Assembly (NCBI GenBank): GCA_002633005.1
Contig: NMRA01000019.1
Span: 386,229-450,228, forward strand
Direction of reading: 5' to 3'
Source of the DNA: Phoronis australis
Lineage: Eukaryota > Phoronida > Phoronidae
DNA: 64,000 bases
Shown here: in pieces, positions 1 to 11,670 of the stretch
How the letters are laid out: each line of letters opens with the position of its first letter
How positions within the stretch are numbered: position 1 is the first letter of the stretch
Position numbers and translations under genes: made by a program
The notes under the pieces: generated by a model
Told to the model about the DNA's origin: nothing
Seen by the model: the letters and a program-made list of their open reading frames with translations, nothing else
The model's database searches: none

Positions 1-2150
1 AAAATATGTGAAACAGGCTAAAAGTGATTTAACAATGTGTATTTTTCATGACACTTAAAATGTGCTTCTGATCTCAACAAATAAAATTCATTCTAGGTGT
101 CAATTTTTTTCCAATGCAATGTTACGACATTTACTGAATTAAGGCTTATTCAAGTTAATTCGATAACTGAGCTGGTGGTCCTGGGGGTGGGGTCCACGAT
201 AAAATAAGGAAACTCACTCATCTAGAGAATTTTATTGGAAAGAGCATAGTTTTGAAGAGAAACTGCAATGAAAAAGTCACTCTTGACTTCTGTGCATCAC
301 GTACCATACACCTCTTATTTTGGGAGCACTGTCCCACCCAGGCCAATATGAATATGTGCTGCTAGCCTACCCGGCATCGGGTGAGCTTCCAAAAACAAAC
401 ACTTAGTTCCACTCAATAAAACTGTTATTCAGTGGGGTAACTGGTGGGGATAACATCACCGAACTTTGTTGATAGAAACTGATTGCTAAAAACTTACCAA
501 GTAATGTTGTGTAGTCTCCGAATGGAACTGCATAGTCATAGACATAGTCTATAGAGCACACACGGGGCTTCAGCATCCACACACTTTTTGTCAGTTAGTT
601 GACCCTGTTGACCGTAATTGTCCACGAATATAGAAACCTTAGGTCTTTTGGGAATTTCTGGCCACCTGTCGAAGACTTGCACCAGGGAAATTAGCAGCAA
701 TAAGGCTTAGCGCGACAACGTATTTTGATAAAAATTCCATCTTTTACCAGTTGTTTACATGCAGACAGCCATGCATGCGCAATTTAATCACCACTAGTAC
801 AGCAGCGACACCGCGAGGAGAATTCTCCGAATAGCCCCATTTATCGCACTGCAAAATGCGTCCTTCCCCATTGTTTTGGCGCTTCCTGGTTGTTCGTTGC
901 TTGTTCACCACTTGGCGGCGCTAGTAGTAGCGGTAACAGCGAACTCACAAGTGAACTCTCCTACTCTACTACACTCCTTCATTTGACCCTTCTCTGTGAG
1001 GGTATAATTACCGGCTGTCATCGGTTATTTCCGTACCCACATTTTGCATTGGTGTTTAGTTTATAAGTAGGGCGGTCGTACCCAGGAACCAATATGACTG
1101 AGTCGAACCAATTTTTTTCGTTTTGATTTTTTTCTCGTTTTGAAGTACTTTGCTATCATCGGAAAGTTAGTTACTCAGTAAAAATCGAAAAACTATCAAA
1201 ATCGGGGCAAGCAGTGTAAAGTTATTGCAATTTTTGTGGCTAAATTTAAGTCACTGTTTGGATCGCGTTGGAGGACAGCGGTATAAGTTACGAGTTTAAA
1301 ACTTTGTGTAAATTGTTTACGCCAACAATTTACGGTGAAATTTAGTGAGACATATCCTTAATTAGTATTCTGCACGATTCAACAGTATTCACCAAATTTC
1401 AGCCTCGCAGTTGTTACTCATTAGTGATAAATGTGCTCACAATTCCCATTGGACTTCGTCTCATTTCTGGCGGCACCGACAACGTTGCGACTTTTGCTGA
1501 ACTGGAAGGCATGTTCAACCTGTTACTTTGTAATTTGTGAAGATTTAACGTTGATACATTTTGTCAAACGTTGCTACACAAAAGAAACTTTGTTCAATTT
1601 TCGTGTTTTTTGGTGCAAAAATATAAGATATATTCGAATTATTTTACTGTGAATGTCCCATTCAGGTGATCTTGCACTAAGCTAAAAATAGTTGAAATAA
1701 TTTTGAAATGGTTTTTGTTTCATTGTAAACAGCTGTTCAAGGCTTGATTAGGTGTCACAAAATGATTCATATTTTTTTAAATTTTAAGTCTCAATTGCTT
1801 TCAAGTCATGTTTTGTAACTTATTGCTTCTTAATTCAGGTTATCAAGTCAACAATATGAATAATCTCAATTTAAAAAAATAAGATAATATTATGTTCCTT
1901 ACATCTTCAATTTTTCTTAATCATGCTTGTCAAATTCTGGTGTAAGGAAACATTATTCGGTCACCATTGTAATAGTTGCATGTATGTCCACTTTCATATC
2001 ATGGAAACATTTGCTGTTGAATAGTGTTTGTAATGCTAAATGTTGTAAAATATTGTGCATTTTAAGTTACTTATTATGTTAAAAAGTTGAATCATTTTGG
2101 CTTAATGAATAAAAAAATATAACATTTTGTATTGGACTTGTCATACTAAT
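1..2150. other. Intergenic, nothing recognised
   Basis: AT-rich single-copy-looking DNA. Short open frames lack codon structure, splice context or family motifs. A more GC-rich patch around 780-1010 could be regulatory, but nothing specific can be named. Confidence 0.5.
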
Positions 2151-2154
2151 GTAC

Positions 2155-2390
2155 TCGAACGAGCCCCCCCTATTTGGAGACTGGAAAAAGTTCTGCCTCC
2201 GTCACTGAAGCAAGAACTCCGAAAAAGTAGAAAACGAGACAAAAGTCCACTAGAGGGCAGGACGTACCAAAATTTGGCATCTGCAATTCATAGCTCTGAA
2301 CATACCCAATGAATCTTATAGTAAAAGGTACACATTCTCAAAAATTCGAGCCCCCATTTTTAGGCTTGGTGCACTCATGCAAAGTCTGGG
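2155..2390 (+). repeat. Dispersed repeat family C, copy 1
   Basis: Shares blocks in the same order with 38,741-38,995: a C-rich or G-rich start, a stretch ending 'acaaaagtccact', then 'cccatgaatctta', and a close near 'tttttaggcttggtg'. A shorter relative lies at 10,960-11,150. No coding potential. The open frames over it on both strands are repeat sequence. Confidence 0.6.
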
Positions 2391-3119
2391 CAAATCTCTC
2401 TTCATGACGGCGTTCTCTCGTTCAGTGACTTTACCAGACGTAGAGGGTTGTGAGCGTGTGATAACATCTAGCTCCTTTGTTAACTGCCAAGCACAGTCTT
2501 TTGTCTGGTATGACAACAGGCAGGCCAATTTTCTACCAGTCTTCTTACAAACCACGTGTGAACACAGTCAAACACAGATCTTTCGGAAAGAATAGATTGT
2601 CGTAGCTTCGGTTGTAGTTGGGCGATTTTGGCGATTCAAAAACTAAACATGATCAGCATTTGGCGAGGAATTCCGAAATGATATTGATTTACGTTCAAAC
2701 ATGTTATAACTTTTGTTTTTAACAACACAGCCCAGTCAGGCTTGATACCATCTTATTGGCGATTAGAGCAATTATCGAACAAAAGAGAGCTGGCCCTCCA
2801 ACCATAAATGCCGGAATGGAGTTAATCAGTGGTGTAAGATATTGGCTACGGGGGTCATCTTCCCAACTACCGGTAGTTGTTGGGCTAAAGAATCGAACAA
2901 GTTGGGAGCAACGGGAAAATGCCGTCATGTGAAAGCCCACAACCGTTTGCACAGTTCGCCAAAAGACCCCAATGTCTAAATAATTAACCTCGTTTGAGCG
3001 AGCGCTGTGGCCAGGGACCAGGTAGGCCTAAGGGTAGCCTTGGCGCAAAGCTGTATAAGAAGCTGTATTTTGACGATAGTCGTCATACTGCTCAGCTGGC
3101 TGGCAGGCTAGCTAACCTA
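2391..3119. other. Intergenic, nothing recognised
   Basis: No gene or clear repeat boundary seen. Two short open frames on opposite strands have no recognisable motif. Confidence 0.4.
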
Positions 3120-3460
3120 GGGCTGCCGCGGCAGTGTGACACAGGACTAACCAGCCTGTAATTTTATGCAAGTATCTAAAATTAACTTTGTATGCATACG
3201 GCTTTCACTTCGACAAAACAGCTTGCAACCGCATGCCTTTACCGATCGCCAGTGTCTGGTCTCGGTCAGCACCGTGGCCGATAAGCTGCGGGCACGAGTC
3301 TGACAAAATAATTTCTGTCAAAATTTATTCGCCACATTTCGTCAGCAATTTCGATACAATTGTCAGTATTTTGATTTTATTAACGTTGAGGGGCGCTGTC
3401 GATTATTTTATCCCTGTTTGCAGGCTGGTAATAGACACTGTTCCAGTCGCACAGACGGCG
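3120..3460 (+). repeat. Dispersed repeat family D, 5' part
   Basis: Closely resembles 19,900-20,270 in order and orientation. Shared blocks include 'attttatgcaagt', 'aaaataatttc' followed by 'gtcaaaatttatt', 'gccacatttcgtca' and 'caggctggta'. The 227-codon open frame starting at 3188 runs through this repeat and the next one, so it is not a gene. Confidence 0.6.
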
Positions 3461-3860
3461 TACCATCACCTCTGTTGGCCCGACCAGAGGCGATGCAGCT
3501 CCTATAGGAGCTCCATACGCAGGCAGCTTTTCGGCGAATTATGCCTCGCACCGACTAAAACACCAAAGTCACGTTGTTATAAATACCTTTTGCGCGTAAA
3601 GGAACACCTTATGAGGTCGTCGATGTGTTTAATTCCTTCCAACTCGAACAAATACTCCCGTTATCATACTTTTTCTTCGAGCAGTCCCTATTTCAGTTCC
3701 CAAAATCGTGAACTCAACATTTTCACTCGACGCACGCCAAGAGATTCTTTTAATCAGGCCGAAGGTCAGAAGTTGCGGTCCTACCGGCGAACTTTGAAAG
3801 CTGAAGTTCCCGCCCTTTGCGTACGTGCTGCCGGGAACCAGCCGTGCATTTGCCATGTTG
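3455..3860. repeat. Dispersed repeat family E, copy 1
   Basis: Carries 'ctctgttggcc', 'gaggcgatgcagctcctat' and 'cggcgaattatgcctcgca'. These reappear inverted at 9,293-9,505 and in part at 44,730-44,960 and 45,270-45,430. Its 3' part (3,630-3,720) is inverted relative to 4,130-4,230, sharing 'ttccttccaactcgaacaaa' and 'gttcccaaaatc'. Likely an old nonautonomous element. Confidence 0.55.
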
Positions 3861-4080
3861 TTAAACATTAAAATGTCAAATATGTTCACAAAGACTATTA
3901 AATGTCATATCAACAGCATTTATTTTTATCAAATACAAACAATAATTTATTGAAATACAATCAGTTTCAAGTAACGCCAATTAAAGACAAGTATAAGTGG
4001 TGGCACTTTGGAAACGAACATTTGACTGACAAGACCGCAATGGCTCACCTTTGGCCTATTTCAAGATTGAGGTCATGAAG

Positions 4081-4330
4081 TCACATCACCTAGCGAGTGC
4101 GGTAAAAATTGGAGCGTGCGCAGTATAAAAATGGTGAGTTCATGATTTTGGGAACTGAACGAGTGACTGCTCGAACAAAAAATTCTATAACGGAAGTATT
4201 TGTTCGAGTTGGAAGGAATAGCGAATGTGCAAATCTCAATGCGCATGCCCCACACCAGTTCCTCTCTATTGCATTCTGGGATAGTATGTATGCCCAGAGA
4301 CCGTAGAGTTTTGCCTAGCAGCAGCGTGAG
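4081..4330. repeat. Repeat family E fragment, inverted
   Basis: Inverted partner of 3,630-3,720, sharing 'gattttgggaactgaa' and 'tttgttcgagttggaaggaa'. With the first copy it makes an imperfect inverted pair about 500 bp apart. No coding potential. Confidence 0.5.
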
Positions 4331-4339
4331 AGTTTCTAC

Positions 4340-5592
4340 ATCCAAAAGAGATTCTTATATTTAGCTGCCGTTTTCAATTATTAAGACTTGAAATATATGT
4401 TACAAATTATCAGTATCTTATAAAAAATTATAATTATAAAAATTTGTACAATCCAAGACATATGCTTATACTAGTTTACCTGGCCCTGATATCCAATCTC
4501 CGTGATAAGAGTCGAATCATACTCAAACTCACCGCACTTCATTGCTGGGGAAGAAATTTCACGCGACACCGCCAATTTTTAAAGTCCTTCTTACTTGCGA
4601 ATGCTATTCCCATGTTGACGAGTCACTACAAGGGTCAAAAGCAGCTGTGGGGTGGGGATTGCCGTGATTGAAGTGCGTGTGCAACGGTTTATTCGACATT
4701 AACGGTAGTCCGACTGCCCGGGACCGCAATTTGTTGGTCCGGACAAGCTCACGTCCGAGCTGCTTGTCCGGCAGGACAAGTTAAATTTTTGGAAACTATA
4801 GTAAATTTGGACGATCAGAACGTCTTCGAAGCGGCAGGGATAACTCACTTGTTTAGTCATCAGTGTCGGTAATATGCGGTGCATGGCAAATCGGCAAAGT
4901 GTTGTTTAGATAATGCAGGAGCTCATGACTGGACGCGATCCCAGGCACTTGTATTCGAATAGTTCTAGCCAAATACACGGCAGTATCTCACGTAATCTGG
5001 CAAAGTTTTGATTTTAGCTTGGTCCTAGCGTAGTTCCAACCTTTTTTAACTCACGACAGTTTTAGTGAAACCGGGACATTGCCTTACTATAGCGGTAAAA
5101 TACGTATTCTCATGCCCTTTATTAAAGGAAACACTGGCTTGACAAGGATATCACGTCCGTGGCCAACCTTACTGTGATTTCCCGTGACAGTACACGAAAC
5201 ATAACCACCATGTGCATTGAAATAAAAAAGACGTGGTCCACTGTGACTCCAAGCCAACTTGCGTCGCAGTACCCGTCTTGCAGTGGTAAACGCGTGTTTT
5301 TAATAACTTCACTCCTGACACCAAAATGGAAGCGCCCAACCAAAGTCAAGAGCGCAAAAAATCAACTTGTCTTTAGCGCAAGTCAAACATTCTGTCCACG
5401 CTCCACGTGGATAAAAACTTTTTTTTTGAATTTTTGATTTGCCTGATGTCTTTTTACAAGATGTATTTTTGCTTCATTATTTTGGCACCTGACTGAGCAC
5501 CCCTATTGCCTAAAAGTGGTATCGTCCGATTGCTGGGCACGTGCGGTGTCGGCTTTGAATTCAAAAAGAAATACTGTATACAATGTATATAT
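4340..5592. other. Intergenic with a partial MITE
   Basis: 4,945-5,040 resembles one end and the interior of the MITE that is intact at 9,526-9,664 and 25,154-25,286 (shared 'atctcacgtaatct' and 'ggtcctagcgta'). A short 'tgtccgg...ccggcaggacaag' inverted motif occurs near 4,735-4,780, and a similar 'ggacaag...cttgtcc' lies at 6,820-6,870. Otherwise nothing recognised. Confidence 0.4.
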
Positions 5593-5740
5593 ATAGATTA
5601 TTACATGGCGAAGTCGTTATCCCCCGTTATCTAGAGCCCGAGTGGATTTTGGTGAATTATCGCCCGAGGGTGATAATTCTCCAAAATCCACGAGGGCTCT
5701 AGATAAGGGGCATAACGGCTGAGAACATGTAATAATCTAT
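5593..5740. repeat. Long imperfect palindrome, MITE-like
   Basis: Two arms of about 70 nt pair almost throughout around a short centre near 5,665-5,670. The left arm starts 'atagattattacatg' and the right arm ends 'catgtaataatctat'. Arm mismatches are few and include a few indels, so this is a fold-back element of modest age. The flanks are AT-rich, and I cannot identify a target-site duplication. Confidence 0.75.
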
Positions 5741-6287
5741 TTATACCACATACTAAACGAGAAACATTGCAATGAATCGATTTACCTTTTCTGACTCTCC
5801 ACGGCTTTGTAACTACTTTCTATGTCAGAGGCCTGGGGTCGGAGGTCGTGACCTTTTAAGAAAAGTCCGGCTATTTTTGTCAAATAATGCTTTTACACAA
5901 CACCAATTGAAAACTTAAATATTATAGAAATAAATTGAATTTATCAATTAAGGTTTACCAACTATTATAGCTTAAAACACGTTTTTTTCACGCTAAGCTT
6001 CGACCGGAAAATTATCGTCTGCCAAAGTAGGTTACCACTGGTAACTGAATATAATTCTCAAGTCAAAGATCCTGACGACACGATACCCGCATTCAAAGTA
6101 GAGGTCGGTGATTTACAAGTAAGAGGACATGAGAGAAAAATTTCACCGAATTAAGATATCATTTTTATGGAAATTATGTGTCTTATTTTTCGTAGCGTAT
6201 AAGTGCAGTACAATGCGGTTTGTTGAACGTGCGATTATTGCGCGTGCTAATTTAAGTATTCTATTTTCACTCTTAATGACGTCAGTC

Positions 6288-6450
6288 GCTGCGTGGTGTA
6301 GTGGTAAAGTCGGCGACCAGCAATATTAGGGGCCCGGGTTCGACCCCGTCCTCGGTTTCCCGCCAAATCGTTATCTCACTAGTGAGATAACTTTATGGGT
6401 TATTACACGGTTGTATCTGCCATTTGACGCTAATATTGTGGTATAAATAA
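6288..6450 (+). repeat. tRNA-derived SINE
   Basis: The head (about 6,288-6,360) has a good internal RNA polymerase III promoter: A box TGGTGTAGTGG at 6,294-6,304 and B box GGTTCGACCCC at 6,337-6,347, spaced as in tRNA genes. It does not make a clean tRNA cloverleaf, and no oligo-T terminator follows directly. A non-tRNA body continues to about 6,450, where 'gtggtataaata' is the inverse of 'tatttataccac' at 5,740-5,752. The SINE and the palindrome may therefore belong to one composite unit. Confidence 0.6.
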
Positions 6451-6459
6451 TGTTACACA

Positions 6460-9290
6460 GTTCAAAGTATTGAATAAGAAGACACGTCAATGTTAGCATG
6501 TGTTTGGTTGTCCAAGTTCAAAGTATTCAGTAAGAAGACCTGTCAATCATTAGCACGTGCATGGTTGTCTAAGTGTCCATTGGGAAAAGTCAACGGCTCA
6601 CTGGGTAGCTTGTAAAAAACATGTAAACTTGGGGCGTGTTCACTGGTGAAATCCTAATCCAAATACCCACTTCAATTATTAAACTTGTGCGAAATTTGAA
6701 AGTTGTGTAATGTATGCTCTTACATACACATGTATGTTTATTGAGCTTGTGGTAACAGGTATAATGTGCGACATTCATATATGTTTGAAAAGTATAATTT
6801 GAGTGTAATTACCAGCGGACAAGTGTCGTATAGTTCAGGACAAGTACATTTCATTTCTACTTGTCCGACTAGGCAAAAATAAAACATAAGTTAGTCCTAA
6901 AGACGAGGAAAGTTAAAAAAACAATTTGCTGCTCTTTCAGATCTCACATAACAGTTTAGTCATCGATAATTCTTCAATCCCTAATGATATTCCAGATTTT
7001 GTTTGTCGTCCCGTTCACTGATGAACTCTGAATTCCTGCCTATAGTGTACTACGTGTAGTGTTTTTAACTCACGCGCCAAACGTCAACAAACCTGATACA
7101 TCCCAATAAAACGCAAAGATACAGTATCAACGTTTTGACGTAAGTCCGAGATGTGATCTGCGGCGTGCGCGTATGTGTACAAAACACGTGATTGTTATGT
7201 TCCTGAAGTACGAAAATTAAGAAGGCTTTAGCATGCCGTTATTATTGACAGGGACACGATAAAACGAATTTGGATTTTTGACTATAGTCTTGATACAGCG
7301 AACTGGCTGACCACTGCGTCAGTGTCTCCGTTAGACCCAGAAATTTCACACAGCCCGGGTAGTTCACCTCGTCCCCAACATGTAGATCGAGCCTTGGACT
7401 ATTAATACTCCAAGGCAGAGCTAACGACAGTCGGCCTGTGCACACAAAATCTGTGAGCTAACCAGCACTCACCTTGCATGTTGCAGCCGTTTAAGTGAAA
7501 AACAATCTAGTAAACGCTATTTTCTTGCATAATCGTCCGCCTTTTGTAACAAAGGTCTGTCGTCGATGACCCGCACACGCACGCTCTCTCACTCTCATAC
7601 GCAGACGAACTTCAAAACAAACGTCACGTGACAACAACATGTGTGTTCATCCAGAGATTTTTCTCGTGTTGTGGGGTACGATATAGCGCAGATTTGGACT
7701 TAATCGCAATTAATCTGGACTCCACATGAACTTTACAAATTGTAAAACATAAGGAAGATTTCAGGTAATTTGTTGAGTCGAAACTATATTTTTATTCAAG
7801 AGTTCAAGTTTTCCTATTGACGATCGCGATTCAGCGACGCATCAGTCGGCAAGTTTTCGCCCTGTGCACAATTTTTTGAAAAATTATTGTAATTTAACAA
7901 CGGAAGTTGATAGCAATGCACCACAATTTTGTAGAAAGGCTGTCATAGGCTACAACTACGTCACAGAGCGTAAATTTGATGAATCCTAGCTTCCGATTTT
8001 ACCCGTTTGGGAAACCGGGTTTCAACTGCCGTAGGCTCACTACTTTAGCGTCCCCTCCCCGTGAAATTAATTTTTCTAAGCGTTTGTTTGAGCCAATACA
8101 GTATACAGCTTTCCACCAAGGCTAGGTGATGCAAGACATTATTCTTTGTGGCATTATAGTAACTGGTCTTCGCTAATTATCATTTTATGGCCTGGTCATC
8201 CATTCAGACAAAAGTAGTTCCAGAGGTGGCTTATCAGCCAATTATTCACGCATGCTGACTCACAATAGAAGCATGATAAGAGTGAAGGTGGATAAATGCG
8301 GTGTTCCTACAGTTTCTTGTTTTAGTGGATGTGTTCACGACATGTCAACGTATAGTAGGCCTACAAGGCAATGGGTTCTACGCAACACTGGGAACAGGGG
8401 TTGACCAGTAACCACTGAAACAACTGCTGCCAAAAAAACATCGTCTACTGAAGTTTCGGGCTCTTAACACCGACCACCGCTGGCAATTAAGGTAAAAACT
8501 TTTGAAATTCGACCTCCCGCCGTCAAAGAAAATGTTCAATTCGAACTCTCTCTCAAAAATGTTGGTTGCAGACCTGTGATATGGTAACCGGCCGACTCCC
8601 GTACCGGGGCCACCGGCCCATCACTGTATTAATGAAAAAGAAAATTTCAATATGATGCCGTCAATCGTTGTTGTGACAATGCTATTTTTAGGAGTAAATG
8701 GGGTTTAATGAATAACAGTTACAGAACACTCAGCATTCTACGTTACTCCTGTCATTGTAGCGAGAGCTGACGATAATATAGTTGCTAGTCTCGATGCGAA
8801 TAGAGGGAGCGCTGAATCAGCGCGACTTTTCGTGATTTTGCATCTCACATCATAACTGAAGTCGAGTACGATTCTCAGATTTGGTTACGTTTGGAGTCTA
8901 CTCGAAATGTGACATTAAACACGATTTTTGAGTATGACTCCAGTGAGCACCAGCGATTTTGAGTATGAAATCTCGAGTATGAGTATGAACCTGACGGAGG
9001 TTGCAGACTGGGCCTCGGAGGCTCGGAGTCACAGTCGACGGAGGTGGGGTGCGGCAACTTTGACTTAATTCATTTCCAAAACATTTCTATAATAAAATAC
9101 AGTTGCATGTTTCCTGCACTAGTTATTCGTTTAAAATTATTTTTGATAAGAATTCAAATAAAATAACTTTATCAACCGCTTCTGGGCTAAACATTCGTTG
9201 CAACAACACCCGGCAACACTGTACACAATCGCTTGTCTTCTAGTGATAGAAGCATACATTTCCCACAATGCAACTGCGGCGGCAAAATCA
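6460..9290. other. Intergenic, nothing recognised
   Basis: No exon, RNA gene or clear element was supported. 8,870-9,050 is rich in 'gagtatga' and 'tcgagta' strings and distantly recalls the TCGAG-rich MITEs at 14.8 and 23.9 kb, but no ends could be placed. Confidence 0.4.
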
Positions 9291-9292
9291 AA

Positions 9293-9505
9293 TATGGCGG
9301 ATTTGCACATTCGCTATTAAACACATTGCCAACCTCCTAAGGTGTCCCTCTATACGCAAAAGGTATTTATAACAACGTGATTTTCATGCTTTAGTCAGTG
9401 CGAGGCATAATTCGCCGAAAAGCTTCCGACGTATGGAACGTCTATAGGAGCTGCATCGCCTCTGGTCAGGCCAACAGAGGCGATGGTCATTGCCTAGCGT
9501 ACAAT
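9293..9505 (-). repeat. Dispersed repeat family E, copy 2
   Basis: Inverted copy of 3,455-3,600, sharing 'tgcgaggcataattcgccga' and 'ggagctgcatcgcctctg'. It ends with 'ggcgatggtcattgcc', whose reverse complement also occurs inside the second Kolobok-like element near 56,905. Confidence 0.6.
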
Positions 9506-9525
9506 GTATACTAAGCCAGCTTCCT

Positions 9526-9664
9526 GTTCAGTAATGCTAGGACCTAGCTTAAAAGCAAAACTTTGCGAGATTACGCGAGATATTGCCGTGTATTTTAAAT
9601 AAGAGCACGTGACCTTGACTAGCTTTTGGCGAGGTCCTAGCGTAGGTCCTAGCGTCTACTGAAC
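9526..9664. mobile_element. MITE with GTTCAGTAA termini, copy 1
   Basis: A 139-bp element bounded by imperfect terminal inverted repeats, GTTCAGTAATGCTAGGACC at the left and the reverse complement of GTTCAGTAGACGCTAGGACC at the right. The interior matches the 133-bp copy at 25,154-25,286. No coding capacity. The target-site duplication is unclear. Confidence 0.75.
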
Positions 9665-9679
9665 GCACGCGTGGGATCC

Positions 9680-9880
9680 TGAATGAATTGTACTTCCGGG
9701 TTCGCGGTAAGTTGAAAATGGCGGTGGTTCTTTGGGTCCGAATCGTGAGTGGACGTTTATTTAAACTTTATTCGATTACGGATTGTGTATTAGTTATGGG
9801 GTAGGTACTTCTTGGTTCCTTATAACATCCTCTAACCATGGGTTAACAAAGTGTGCTTCTTGGACTTTAAATACGCATAG
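9680..9880 (+). repeat. Dispersed repeat family D, 3' part
   Basis: Matches 20,290-20,490, sharing 'cgcggt(t)agtt', 'aaaatggcg', 'ttgtgtatt' and 'ttggttcctt'. With 3,120-3,460 this covers the two halves of the longer copy at 19.9-20.5 kb. Confidence 0.55.
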
Positions 9881-10513
9881 AATACTAGGCCTTTGTTTGA
9901 GTGACATTTGGTTTAGCGGAAGAGCGTTTTGTACGGTGGCCCAAAAATAACATCGCGTGTTTCTTTTTCAATTATCTCAAGATCTCGAGATCCCGAGATA
10001 ATTATTAAGCAAACGCGCAATGTCATCTTTGGGCCACCCTAGTTTTGTCTGCGACCGCAAAACGAATCCGCGTTAAGTTTAGACCGGGATCAGATCCTAG
10101 TGGGATTTTAGGCAAGAAGAAGTACCCAATTTTCTTTGATACCACAGTGATCTGTGGGTATCCCAATGCTAGGAAATGGCCATCTGGCAGGTTTGCTTTG
10201 ATGGGTGTGGTCAAGGAAGCCATGAGAATGTCCCTCAAAAATTGAGCTAGATCACCTTTTTTGGTAACCACTTAAAAATACCTGCTACCAATACTACTCA
10301 ATTCACTGTATCAAATTTATCCACTGCCAGACAATTTCAGTGGTATGGAACATTAGCCAGACGGTTTTAACTGAGCCAAAAGTTGAGCTAGATGAATCCA
10401 AGAGGTAACCACCTGAAAATGGTTACAAATTATTCAGCTTGAACCAATGTATCATGAATGAACACAATCCTGAGGTTGGCACGTTCTCCCGTGCAACATT
10501 AGGCTCTGCTTAA

Positions 10514-10775
10514 AGGGACTACGACAGAAAAACACATTTCGGGATTATTTTTGGATGGCTTAGACTTCATGAAGTTATTAGGCTGAACCAAACCTATAAA
10601 ACACCAAAATCCGTTTTTGTGATTAAATACGCTTAAAATACTATGTCGATCAAGTGCCGGGTATTTAGCTCTACCAGCAGAGCGTTAATAGGTTGCAACT
10701 GCTAGGATTGCAGGTTCAATTCCACGCTGGGGCTGATCTCCACCAGAAAACTACTTTCTCGACGATAATGTCCTT
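10514..10775. mobile_element. Small TTAA-flanked MITE carrying a tRNA-like core
   Basis: Flanked by TTAA at 10,510-10,513 and 10,776-10,779. The ends start AGGGACTACGACAG on the left and AAGGACATTATCGTCG, read inward, on the right. The terminal repeats are imperfect. The interior contains the tRNA-like segment at 10,665-10,740. Confidence 0.5.
10665..10740 (+). repeat. tRNA-like sequence (SINE head or tRNA relic)
   Basis: 'tttagctctaccagcagagcg' resembles a tRNA D-arm and A box, and GGTTCAATTCC at 10,713-10,723 fits a B box. The acceptor arms do not pair well and the variable region is irregular, so this is not a functional tRNA gene. Confidence 0.5.
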
Positions 10776-10959
10776 TTAAATACAGCGTAAAATTGCCTCA
10801 AGTGAGCTCTATCCATTTTACTGACTAACTTTACGCCCAGCTTCAGTTAATTGTCGCACATGACACGTTTACGAATTTATTACTTGCTACAACAATTAAC
10901 CACAACAACAATATACATAATATTGAAAAGAAAGTTCCGTCAACACCCGTCCATGACAT

Positions 10960-11150
10960 ATGCGCACTAGATTTGGGCAAAATTGGGCTTGTCATAGGCA
11001 TATTTCACCAATTTCATCTGTGCACGCACCAAGGGGGGGGGGGCTCGAAAAACCCCCTCCCAATTAGCGAAGTAGGCAAAAAGGTCTACCTCAGAGAAAC
11101 AAAAAGTGCGAGAAAACGACACAAAAGTCCACCACTGAAATTTTCTGGCA
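10960..11150 (+). repeat. Dispersed repeat family C, shorter copy
   Basis: Shares 'ggcaaaaaggtctacctcag', 'agaaacaaaaa' and 'acaaaagtccac' with 38,741-38,995. Contains an 11-12 nt G run at about 11,032-11,043. Confidence 0.5.
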
Positions 11151-11670
11151 TATAACAGCTGTTGCGCCACGTGGAGTGATGCTGGATGTTACGCAGTTGG
11201 TTTCAATCGGTTACCAGGTGGGTTAGGTTAGCTCAACTCGGCGATTTGGTCGTGTATGGCGAGAGTAGTCCACCACTGACTTTGTTTGGCAGTGTTCATT
11301 CATGATACATAGATTCATGTTGAATAATTTGTAACCAGTTTCAGGTGGTTACCTCTTGGATTCATCTAGTTCAACTTTTGGCCTCAGTTAAAACCGCCTG
11401 GCTGATGTTCTCTACCACTGAAATTGTCAGTCAGTGGATAAATTTGATACAGTGAATTAAATAGTAGGTGTGGCAGGTATTTCTTTGTGGTTACCAAAAA
11501 GGTTAATCTAGCTCAATTTTTAGCGCTCTTCTCATGGTTCCCTTGATCATATCCACCAGAGCGAACCTGTCAGATGACTATTTCCTAGCAATGGGATACC
11601 ATTAGATCATTGTGGTACGAAAGAAAATTATTCATTGTTTCATGTCCAAAAAAGCTCTAGGTTTCCGGTC

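Larger units (their letters stand above)
10080..11660. mobile_element. Element with long (~380 bp) inverted repeats
   Basis: Left arm about 10,080-10,465 and right arm about 11,288-11,660 are reverse complements over nearly their full length, at roughly four-fifths identity by eye. Shared blocks include 'caagaggtaaccacctgaaa', 'ttcactgtatcaaatttatc' and 'tgctaggaaat'. The 820-bp spacer holds a TTAA-flanked MITE (10,514-10,775) and a family C repeat (10,960-11,150). No transposase frame is visible, so this is a large fold-back or nonautonomous TIR element, later invaded. Confidence 0.7.

Noticed and set aside
3188-3871. 227-codon plus-strand open frame
   Set aside because: It runs through two dispersed repeats (families D and E) that recur elsewhere without keeping the frame; the composition is not protein-like.
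6288-6362. Functional tRNA gene
   Set aside because: Good A and B boxes, but no clean acceptor stem or anticodon arm and a SINE-like body follows.
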